Source of the DNA: Candidatus Aphodomonas merdavium
GTDB lineage: Bacteria > Bacillota > Clostridia > Christensenellales > Aristaeellaceae
DNA length: 5,187 nucleotides
Direction of reading: 5' to 3'
Assembly: GCA_018715585.1 (NCBI GenBank)
Contig: DVLH01000203.1
Coordinates: 1-5,187, forward strand
A program made the translations under genes and the position numbers. This document shows positions 1 through 4,807 of the stretch, piece by piece; position 1 is the first letter of the stretch, and each line of letters opens with the position of its first letter. The notes below the pieces were generated by a model that made no database searches, was not told the DNA's origin, and was given only the letters and a program-made list of their open reading frames with translations.

Positions 1-572
1 AAAAGCACTTTCATTTCCGCGTCGGAAAGCACCGTCGTCGGCTCGTCTAGCAGAATCAACGCACGGTTGTTTGCCGTCTCCGAAACGATGTCGAACACCT
101 TAGTGATCTCTACCATCTGCCGCATGGAAAAGGTAATATCGCGCACTTTCGCTTTGGGGGAGATCTGGTCCAGCCCCATGGCGCTGAGCGCCTGCTTGGC
201 GCGCGCGTTCATCTTGCCCCAATTAATCAGTTTTGCCCTGGCAAAGTCCTTTTCACGGCCAAGATAAATATTCTGCGCAACCGTTAAGTTGCTGATAAGC
301 GACTGCTCCTGGAACACCATGCCGACCCCTTGCCGGTTTGCGTCCAGCATCGAGGTGGCGCGGAAGGGTTTGCCGTTCATTTCCATGGTCCCAGTGGTCG
401 GCTTTTCTACGCCCGCGATGATCTTCAGCAGCGTCGATTTGCCCGCTCCGTTTTCGCCGATAAGGCCGATGATCTCGCCACGGTTGATTTCAATGTTGAT
501 GCCCTGCAAAACGGTGTTCACACCGTACGTTTTGCCGATATCCGACGTTTTAAACAAGCACTCTTTTTCCAC
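1..572 (-). CDS. Sugar ABC transporter ATP-binding protein (RbsA/MglA type), first ~190 residues, cut by window edge
   Basis: This is the ATP-hydrolysing subunit of a CUT2-type (ribose/galactose-like) sugar importer, acting on the cytoplasmic face of the permease. About 190 residues of the N-terminal ATPase domain are present; members usually have about 500 residues and two such domains, so most of the protein lies outside. Visible motifs are Walker A GENGAGKST (residues 39-47), the Q-loop VFQEQSL (86-92), and Walker B ALILLDEPT (171-179) with catalytic Glu177. The ABC signature is atypical: ITFSMRQMVEITK (146-158) where RbsA-like proteins have LSVGQQQMVEIAK, and the linker to Walker B is about six residues longer than in RbsA. 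The start is GTG at 572, chosen because AGGAGG lies 7 bases upstream and no better start follows. That Shine-Dalgarno overlaps the permease stop codon, so translation is probably coupled. The family assignment is firm; the sugar is not determined. Confidence 0.95.
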   Translation of the reverse strand, partial: MEKECLFKTSDIGKTYGVNTVLQGINIEINRGEIIGLIGENGAGKSTLLKIIAGVEKPTTGTMEMNGKPFRATSMLDANRQGVGMVFQEQSLISNLTVAQNIYLGREKDFARAKLINWGKMNARAKQALSAMGLDQISPKAKVRDITFSMRQMVEITKVFDIVSETANNRALILLDEPTTVLSDAEMKVL

Positions 573-579
573 GCTTTTC

Positions 580-585
580 CCTCCT
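580..585 (-). promoter_or_regulatory. Ribosome binding site of the ATPase gene, overlapping the permease stop
   Basis: AGGAGG on the minus strand, 7 bases before the GTG at 572. Its first A is also the last base of the permease TAA stop (585-587). This fixes the GTG start and suggests that ribosomes finishing the permease re-initiate on the ATPase. Confidence 0.85.
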
Positions 586-1610
586 TACTTGGAAATCGTC
601 TTGCGCGTGCGGGTGAGGGTCAGCGCGACGGCCACGATGATGATAATACCCTGTATGGCCTTTTTGTAGTCCTGATGCACGCCGATAATCGTGAGGAAGT
701 TAAGCAGCTCCATGTAGATGAGAATGCCAACGATTGTCTGCAGCATGCCGCCCTTGCCACCCGTCAGCGACGTGCCGCCCACCACGAGCGCCGTGATGCA
801 CGGGAACATCTGGTCCACGCCTAACGAGACTTGACCAAGCTTGAGCCGGATGAGCGCAACCAAACCTGCAAGGCTGGCTGCCAGGCCGCTAAACATGAAC
901 ACAAGGACCGTCACCCGGTCCACGTTAATGCCGGAAGCATGCGCAGCCGCCTCGTTGTCGCCGATGGCGTAAACGGCGCGGCCAAACGCCGTATAGTTTA
1001 AAAGCACGCAGCCCACGAGGAAAAACGCGATGGCAATCCAAGTGATGATGGGCACGCCCAGGAACGACGCGGCGGATACGTCAATCATCCACTGCGCTTT
1101 TACCGTCGCCGGTTTGCTTTCATAAAGCAAAACGGCAATGCCGCTGATGATGGTGCCTGTAGCGTAGGTAATAATGAAGGAAGCGATTCTTAGCTTCACA
1201 TGGAGGATGCCCGTAATCGCTCCGTAAACAACGCCGATGACGATGGGAACGACAACGCCCCAGACACCCCAGTTGTTGCTGTTGCGGGAGTTGATGATCA
1301 AAAGGGAAATGCATGAGCCGACAAAGCCCATCACCCCTTCGACCGAAAGGTCGATGCTGCCGATGAGCAGCACGAACGTCAGACCCGTCGCCAGGATGAG
1401 CGGCACGGCCATCTGTCCAAGAATGTTCACAACGTTTTTAACGGAAAAGAAGTGGCTGTCGTATATCGAAAACCCGATGGTCATGACAACCAGCAGAATC
1501 ATAGGCGCATAAAGGCGGATCAGGCTGTTGCGGGATTCGTTTTCCACCCGGGCGACAAACTGCTCCGCAACGGTTGCGTTGCGCATGTCCCTTTTTGTGA
1601 ATATGTTCAT
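585..1610 (-). CDS. Sugar ABC transporter permease (RbsC family, BPD_transp_2)
   Basis: This is an integral membrane subunit of a ribose-type ABC importer, 341 residues with many hydrophobic segments beginning near residue 36, after a charged cytoplasmic N-terminus. Family landmarks are GSIDLSVEGVMG (84-95, compare the RbsC motif GGIDLSVGSVLA), the cytoplasmic loop GRAVYAIGDNEAAAHASGIN (210-229), which resembles the ATPase-contacting loop of RbsC proteins, and VVGGTSLTGGKG (276-287). The length fits the family. I chose ATG at 1610: AGGAGG (1618-1623) is 7 bases away, whereas an in-frame GTG at 1616 would be only 1 base from it. It lies 250 bases after the binding-protein gene and 12 bases before the ATPase gene. 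Only one permease gene is visible, consistent with a homodimeric channel as in Rbs systems. Substrate is undetermined. Confidence 0.95.
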   Translation of the reverse strand: MNIFTKRDMRNATVAEQFVARVENESRNSLIRLYAPMILLVVMTIGFSIYDSHFFSVKNVVNILGQMAVPLILATGLTFVLLIGSIDLSVEGVMGFVGSCISLLIINSRNSNNWGVWGVVVPIVIGVVYGAITGILHVKLRIASFIITYATGTIISGIAVLLYESKPATVKAQWMIDVSAASFLGVPIITWIAIAFFLVGCVLLNYTAFGRAVYAIGDNEAAAHASGINVDRVTVLVFMFSGLAASLAGLVALIRLKLGQVSLGVDQMFPCITALVVGGTSLTGGKGGMLQTIVGILIYMELLNFLTIIGVHQDYKKAIQGIIIIVAVALTLTRTRKTISK

Positions 1611-1617
1611 CAACACT

Positions 1618-1623
1618 CCTCCT
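1618..1623 (-). promoter_or_regulatory. Ribosome binding site that decides the permease start
   Basis: AGGAGG lies 7 bases from the ATG at 1610. An upstream in-frame GTG (1614-1616) is too close to it to be used, so the protein begins MNIFTKRD. Confidence 0.85.
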
Positions 1624-1713
1624 GAAGCAAAGATGCGTCCACGATTCGCGCCGGAGGTTCGCCTAAGGCCGGGCTGGCCGGAACGCAGCAGGCAAGGATA
1701 TTGGAATTGTTTG

Positions 1714-1739
1714 CTGGGACAACTCTCGTGCTATCCCAG
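1714..1739. repeat. Inverted repeat CTGGGA...TCCCAG in the binding protein-permease gap
   Basis: The arms at 1714-1719 and 1734-1739 are perfect 6-base complements around a 14-base loop. No T-tract follows on the minus strand, so it is not a terminator by itself. It could be an RNA fold in the leader of the permease message. The arms are short and it may be chance. Confidence 0.35.
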
Positions 1740-1748
1740 TCCCGGAGG

Positions 1749-1783
1749 AAAAGCAGAAAATGCCGCAGCTTCCACGGGCGGCA
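1749..1783 (-). terminator. Weak terminator or attenuator after the binding-protein gene
   Basis: Reading the minus strand, TGCCGC (1783-1778) pairs with GCGGCA (1766-1761) around an 11-base loop. It is followed at once by TTTT, CTGC and TTTT (1760-1749). The stem is only six pairs and the T-run is interrupted, so termination would be partial. It lies between the binding protein and permease genes, where partial termination would give more binding protein than membrane subunits. Folding and function are inferred from the sequence alone. Confidence 0.45.
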
Positions 1784-1795
1784 AGTTTAGGGGAA

Positions 1796-1828
1796 GCCCG
1801 CCCCCAGCAAACGGGGGCGGGCGTTTTT
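1796..1828. terminator. Strong GC hairpin downstream of the binding-protein gene
   Basis: GCCCGCCCCC (1796-1805) and GGGGGCGGGC (1813-1822) form a perfect 10-pair stem with a 7-base loop, starting 38 bases after the binding-protein stop. The T-tract (TTTTT, 1824-1828) lies on the plus-strand side. It would therefore be a textbook terminator for plus-strand RNA, whereas on the operon strand the hairpin is followed by TTCCCC. For the operon it is more likely an mRNA-stabilising or partially terminating structure that protects the 3' end of the binding-protein message, a known arrangement in binding-protein operons. It would also block antisense transcription. Confidence 0.65.
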
Positions 1829-1860
1829 AGTTGCAACGCAGCCGCGCTGCTAGGGACGGA

Positions 1861-2913
1861 TTATTCCGCAGCCTCCAGCTCCGCAAAGGACGGATAGGAA
1901 GCCAGCACGCAGAACTCAAGATCCGTATAGTCGTATTCCGGCATGCCGTCAATGAACATGGCCTTGTACTCCGCCACGTTGTCAGCGGTGACAAGCACAG
2001 CCTGCGTCTTGATGACGGGGTTTTCAAACGCTTCCACGGCGCCCGTGGCCACTTCGTACGCGTAGGCGGCGCCGTAGCCCATCAGCAGGTAGCCGTTGTT
2101 GGCAATCGTGCAGGCCATGTCGCCGGCCTCGATGGCTTCATAAGCCGCCGCGATGCCGTCGCAGCCGTTGACCAGGATTTCACCGTTTTTGCCTTCCAGC
2201 TTCAGCGCTTCAATGGCGCCAAGGCCCATCGTGTCGTTCGCGGACCAGATCGCGTCGATATCCTCATAGGTCGCCAGCCAGGTCTGCGTAAAGCTCATCG
2301 CCTGATCCTGGCTCCAGGACGCAACCTGCATGTCGAGCATTTCAATGTTGGGATACTCCTCCAGCGCCGCCTGGAAGCCCGCATAGCGGTTCGCCGCAGA
2401 GTCCTCGCCCTGGTTGCCGTAGAGCGCGCATACCTTGCCTTCGCCGCCCATCAGGTCAAAGAGCGTCTTGGCGGTGTTGTAGCCGGCCACGAAATCGTCA
2501 GGCGACATGTGCGCCACGAAGCTTTCAAAATCCGCCGGCTCCAGGCCGTCCGCATGGTGCCAGAGAATGGTGACGTGGCAGCCGGCCTCTTCGCAAACTT
2601 CAACGATGTTCGCGGTGTTAGCCTTGGAAGCGGGGTCCGCAACAAAGAACGCATGGTCGCCATACTGGGCGATGAAGTCCTTGATTGCCTGAATTTCTTT
2701 GTTGTCGTCGCCGTCGGTGATGAGCACCTGGTATTCAACATCATCCTTGGAATCCGCAAACAGGATGCCGCCGTTGGCTTCCTGCGCCCAGAACTCATTA
2801 TCCAGGGAGTGGACGAGAATGCCCAGATACCAGGTTTCTCCCTCGGCAGAGGCGACAGCCGCCAGGCTGAAGGTTAAAACCAGCGCCACGAGCAATGCCA
2901 TTAGCTTTTTCAT
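1861..2913 (-). CDS. Secreted sugar-binding protein of the ABC importer (Peripla_BP_4 / RbsB-like)
   Basis: This is an extracytoplasmic solute receptor, 350 residues, that would deliver sugar to the permease. A Sec signal is clear: MKKLM, a hydrophobic core to about residue 20, then ASA (21-23) with predicted cleavage before Glu24. No cysteine is near the cleavage site, so it is not a lipoprotein. The mature fold reads as type-I periplasmic binding protein: first strand YLGILVHSLDNEFW (29-42); SAANRYAGFQAAL (172-184), whose Arg176 lines up with the ligand-contacting Arg of RbsB; ANDTMGLGAIEAL (225-237), compare RbsB NDEMALGALRAL; and VNGCDGIAAAYEAI (248-261), matching the RbsB GFDG segment. 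Aromatics such as Trp42, Trp118 and Trp200 could line the pocket. ATG at 2913 is chosen because AGGAGG is 8 bases away; the in-frame GTG at 2919 is only 2 bases from it. Ligand unknown; the kinase next door suggests a pentose, pentulose or polyol. Confidence 0.93.
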   Translation of the reverse strand: MKKLMALLVALVLTFSLAAVASAEGETWYLGILVHSLDNEFWAQEANGGILFADSKDDVEYQVLITDGDDNKEIQAIKDFIAQYGDHAFFVADPASKANTANIVEVCEEAGCHVTILWHHADGLEPADFESFVAHMSPDDFVAGYNTAKTLFDLMGGEGKVCALYGNQGEDSAANRYAGFQAALEEYPNIEMLDMQVASWSQDQAMSFTQTWLATYEDIDAIWSANDTMGLGAIEALKLEGKNGEILVNGCDGIAAAYEAIEAGDMACTIANNGYLLMGYGAAYAYEVATGAVEAFENPVIKTQAVLVTADNVAEYKAMFIDGMPEYDYTDLEFCVLASYPSFAELEAAE

Positions 2914-2921
2914 GTACACGT

Positions 2922-2927
2922 CCTCCT
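2922..2927 (-). promoter_or_regulatory. Ribosome binding site that decides the binding-protein start
   Basis: AGGAGG lies 8 bases from the ATG at 2913 and 2 bases from the in-frame GTG at 2919. The spacing selects the ATG, which also gives a standard MKK signal-peptide start. Confidence 0.85.
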
Positions 2928-2978
2928 AGTATAGATTATTATTCTCTGTACGCCCGTTAAACGCGCCGCACCAGCGTC

Positions 2979-3028
2979 CGTTGACAACGCTTGTCGCATG
3001 CAGCGTTAGGCAGGCGAACAAATTCGCC
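2979..3028. repeat. Small dyads in the kinase-binding protein gap
   Basis: The 118-base gap (2914-3031) holds two overlapping dyads, CGTTG-A-CAACG (2979-2989) and GACAA-CGC-TTGTC (2983-2995). It also holds a six-pair hairpin, GGCGAA/TTCGCC with a 4-base loop (3013-3028), four bases past the kinase stop. No T-tract follows the hairpin on the operon strand. They could be an RNA processing element or operator, but nothing else identifies them. I see no convincing promoter here. Confidence 0.35.
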
Positions 3029-3031
3029 CCA

Positions 3032-4537
3032 TCAGCGGCCCTCCAACGCGCCCAGGCGCGCAAACAGCGCCTTGTTGGCAGGATAGAGCGCCCGAAAGAT
3101 CTCGTAAGCCTCGCGGTAAACGGCCGCGTTTTTTTCATTGGGATAAAACGTTTCCGTGCTCGGCCGGACGCACGTTTTGCACGCCTGCTCGAAGCTTTCA
3201 AACGCGCCATATCCAACGGCCGCGGTAAGCGCCGCCCCCAGGCAGGCTTGCTCGCTCGAAGCGCTGCGGAACACGGGCCGTTCAAAGATGTCCGCCTGCA
3301 TTTGCAGCCAAACGTTGCTGCGCGCACCGCCGCCCGCCGCTACGATCCGCTCACAGGGCAGCCCCAGCGACAGCAGCAGGTTCAGGCAATCCTTGAGCGC
3401 AAAGACAACGCCTTCCATCACTGCGCGCTCCAGTTCCATACGCCCGTGCTTGAGCGTCAGGCCGCAGAACATCCCTCTCGCCTTGGCGTCCATGTGCGGC
3501 GTGCGTTCGCCCGTTAAATAGGGCAGAAAGATCAGTCCCCCGCTCCCCGGCGGCACCTGTGCCACGCCGGCATCCAGCGCCTGGTAATCCGTTTCCATAA
3601 GGATGTCTTTGGAAATCCACCGGCGTGAAATCCCGCTGTTAAGGCAGGCGCCCATTACGTTCCAACAGCCCGGCACAACGTGGGCAAACGTATTGGTACG
3701 GTTAAGCGGGTCATAGACGGGCGCGGAAGCAAGCGTGGAGATCTGGCCGGCCGTTCCAATGTTGGAAGCAAACTCTCCCGGCCGCACCATGCCGTTGCCC
3801 ACAGCCTGCATGCACTGATCCGCTCCGCCGTTAACGACGGCCGTGCGCGTGGATAGGCCCGTCAAACCGGCGGCTTGTGGCGAGACAGTGCCGACGACCG
3901 CGGTAGAAGGCAAGACCTGCGGGAAGATTTCACGGGCAATGCCCAGCCGGTCCAACAGTTCGTCCGACCAGGCAAGCTGCGCATTATCAAACGCCAAGCT
4001 GCCCGCCGCGTCGGAGTAATCGGTCACAATTGCGCCGCAAAGGCGGTATTTGATGTAATCCTTTGGCAAAAACACCCACCGAATGGCGCGGTAAAATGCG
4101 GGCGCACGCGTTTTTGCCCAGTAAAGCGACGCAAGCAGAAAACCAGCCGCGATAGCGTTTTGCGTTCGCTGAGCCACCCATTCGCGGCCAAGCAGGGTGT
4201 AAATTTCGTCAATTGCCTCGCCGGAGCGCTGATCCAGCCACAAAATCGCATTTTGCGCCGGCGTCCCATCCTCCCGCAACGCCACAAGACCGTGCATCTG
4301 GCCCGAAAAGCTGACGGCGGCAATCTCCTCCGCCGGTACGCCGGACTTTTGCACCGCCTCGCGGATGACGGCGCACGTTTTTGTGTACCATTCCTCCGGG
4401 TCCTGTTCTGCCCAGCCCTGGCGCGGTATCAGCACGTCGTACTGTGCCCCCGCCACCGCGCGTTGCATTCCGTCAGAATCGGTCACTAACGCGCGCACAC
4501 TGGAAGTTCCGAGATCAACACCGACAAAATATTGCAT
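3032..4537 (-). CDS. FGGY-family carbohydrate kinase, xylulokinase type
   Basis: This cytoplasmic sugar kinase transfers phosphate from ATP to a ketose such as D-xylulose, feeding the pentose phosphate pathway. At 501 residues it has the full family length. Motifs in order are GVDLGTSSVR (6-15, phosphate-binding loop), SGQMHG (78-83, characteristic of xylulokinases), LWLDQRS (99-105), LPKDYIKYRL (157-166), TDYSDAAGSLAFD (172-184), GGADQ (237-241, Asp240 in the catalytic-base position), PYLTGERTPHMDAKARGMF (339-357), AAGGGARSNVWLQM (400-413) and the C-terminal FYPNEKNAAVYREAY (464-478). ATG at 4537 was chosen because GGAGGG is 5 bases upstream and the family N-terminus begins there; longer in-frame starts would extend through the promoter. 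It is the first gene of the operon, 31 bases from the predicted transcription start. The xylulokinase call is motif-based; related ketoses or polyols remain possible, as FGGY substrates are hard to read from sequence. Confidence 0.9.
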   Translation of the reverse strand: MQYFVGVDLGTSSVRALVTDSDGMQRAVAGAQYDVLIPRQGWAEQDPEEWYTKTCAVIREAVQKSGVPAEEIAAVSFSGQMHGLVALREDGTPAQNAILWLDQRSGEAIDEIYTLLGREWVAQRTQNAIAAGFLLASLYWAKTRAPAFYRAIRWVFLPKDYIKYRLCGAIVTDYSDAAGSLAFDNAQLAWSDELLDRLGIAREIFPQVLPSTAVVGTVSPQAAGLTGLSTRTAVVNGGADQCMQAVGNGMVRPGEFASNIGTAGQISTLASAPVYDPLNRTNTFAHVVPGCWNVMGACLNSGISRRWISKDILMETDYQALDAGVAQVPPGSGGLIFLPYLTGERTPHMDAKARGMFCGLTLKHGRMELERAVMEGVVFALKDCLNLLLSLGLPCERIVAAGGGARSNVWLQMQADIFERPVFRSASSEQACLGAALTAAVGYGAFESFEQACKTCVRPSTETFYPNEKNAAVYREAYEIFRALYPANKALFARLGALEGR

Positions 4538-4542
4538 CAGAA

Positions 4543-4548
4543 CCCTCC
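4543..4548 (-). promoter_or_regulatory. Ribosome binding site of the kinase gene
   Basis: GGAGGG on the minus strand, 5 bases before the ATG at 4537. It rules out the longer reading frame that extends to 4603 through the -10 element. Confidence 0.8.
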
Positions 4549-4560
4549 AGCATATATCTA

Positions 4561-4574
4561 TTATTTGCAAATAA
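4561..4574. promoter_or_regulatory. Perfect 14-base palindrome over the operon start site, candidate operator
   Basis: TTATTTGCAAATAA equals its own reverse complement. It directly abuts the -10 element of the kinase promoter and covers the predicted +1 (about 4568), the classic position for a repressor that blocks RNA polymerase. The likely binder is the DeoR-family protein encoded divergently, but this is inference. Confidence 0.65.
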
Positions 4575-4603
4575 ATCATAGCACGCTTGGGAATTGCTGT
4601 CAA
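4575..4603 (-). promoter_or_regulatory. Strong sigma-70/sigma-A promoter of the kinase-transporter operon
   Basis: On the minus strand, TTGACA (4603-4598, perfect -35) is separated by 17 bases from TATGAT (4580-4575, five of six matches). A TG one base upstream of the -10 makes it an extended -10. The predicted start is near 4568, giving a leader of about 31 bases to the kinase ATG. Such a near-consensus promoter would be constitutive without a repressor. Confidence 0.85.
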
Positions 4604-4612
4604 TACTGATGG

Positions 4613-4633
4613 TCAAAACCTTCAGAATTTTGA
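4613..4633. repeat. Inverted repeat TCAAAA-N9-TTTTGA between the divergent promoters
   Basis: Perfect 6-base arms at 4613-4618 and 4628-4633, just upstream of the operon -35. The half-site is the same as in the repeat at 4696-4717 but points the other way. It may be an auxiliary regulator site; AT-richness makes chance occurrence possible. Confidence 0.4.
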
Positions 4634-4695
4634 GCAATTACCCGTATATCAAGAAAAAACCACTAAAAACACATGCAAAAACATGAGCAAGTCAT

Positions 4696-4717
4696 TTTTT
4701 GATCAATCGTTCAAAAA
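4696..4717. repeat. Inverted repeat TTTTTGA-N8-TCAAAAA upstream of the regulator promoter
   Basis: Perfect 7-base arms at 4696-4702 and 4711-4717, ending 14 bases before the -35 of the regulator promoter. The left arm also forms the 8-base palindrome TTGATCAA (4699-4706). It is positioned to act as an operator or upstream activator site for the divergent pair. Confidence 0.5.
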
Positions 4718-4731
4718 CGGTCTATCTATCA

Positions 4732-4760
4732 TTGACAAATCGATCGCTAGGTCTTATACT
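4732..4760 (+). promoter_or_regulatory. Sigma-70/sigma-A promoter of the DeoR-family regulator gene
   Basis: TTGACA (4732-4737, perfect) and TATACT (4755-4760, five of six) are separated by 17 bases. The predicted start is near 4767, about 41 bases before the TTG start codon. A/T tracts just upstream may add to its strength. Confidence 0.82.
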
Positions 4761-4791
4761 GGTTCCGTTATGAAGATAAGAAATGCTAGAT

Positions 4792-4796
4792 AGGGG
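4792..4796 (+). promoter_or_regulatory. Ribosome binding site of the regulator gene
   Basis: AGGGG, 11 bases before the TTG at 4808. The spacing is longer than ideal and the start is non-ATG, so translation is probably weak, as suits a repressor. No ATG or GTG lies in frame between the stop at 4787-4789 and the helix-turn-helix. Confidence 0.55.
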
Positions 4797-4807
4797 TTTA
4801 TTATCCA

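Noticed and set aside
1831..2877. Long open frame on the plus strand opposite the binding-protein gene (about 348 codons)
   Set aside because: It is the antisense shadow of a clear binding-protein gene with signal peptide, ribosome site and family motifs; its translation is Arg/Val/His-rich with no recognisable domain.
2914..2960. Possible internal promoter before the binding-protein gene (TTTAAC with TAATCT, 17-base spacing; also TATACT next to the ribosome site)
   Set aside because: The -10 match is only three of six, and the TATACT would place the start inside or beyond the ribosome site.
1..4537. Autoinducer-2 (Lsr-type) uptake system, because of the FGGY kinase, regulator and ribose-like importer
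   Set aside because: Lsr transporters have two permease genes and an LsrK kinase; here there is one permease and the kinase carries the xylulokinase SGQMHG motif and related signatures.
4538..4603. N-terminal extension of the kinase to 4603
   Set aside because: The extension runs through the promoter -10 and the palindrome, lacks a ribosome site, and adds residues not found in FGGY kinases; ATG 4537 has GGAGGG 5 bases away.
4587..4793. 68-codon plus-strand open frame in the divergent intergenic region
   Set aside because: It runs across both -35 elements and the regulator promoter, has no ribosome site and no protein-like composition; it is read-through of AT-rich control DNA.
4722..4793. 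Inverted repeat CTATCTA (4722-4728) / TAGATAG (4787-4793) flanking the regulator promoter
   Set aside because: Seven-base arms 58 bases apart are reasonably likely by chance in a stretch this AT-rich, and nothing else supports function.
4550..4807. Catabolite-response (cre/CcpA) site in the control region
   Set aside because: No stretch matches the TGWAANCGNTNWCA pattern adequately; the closest (4700-4713) misses several core positions.
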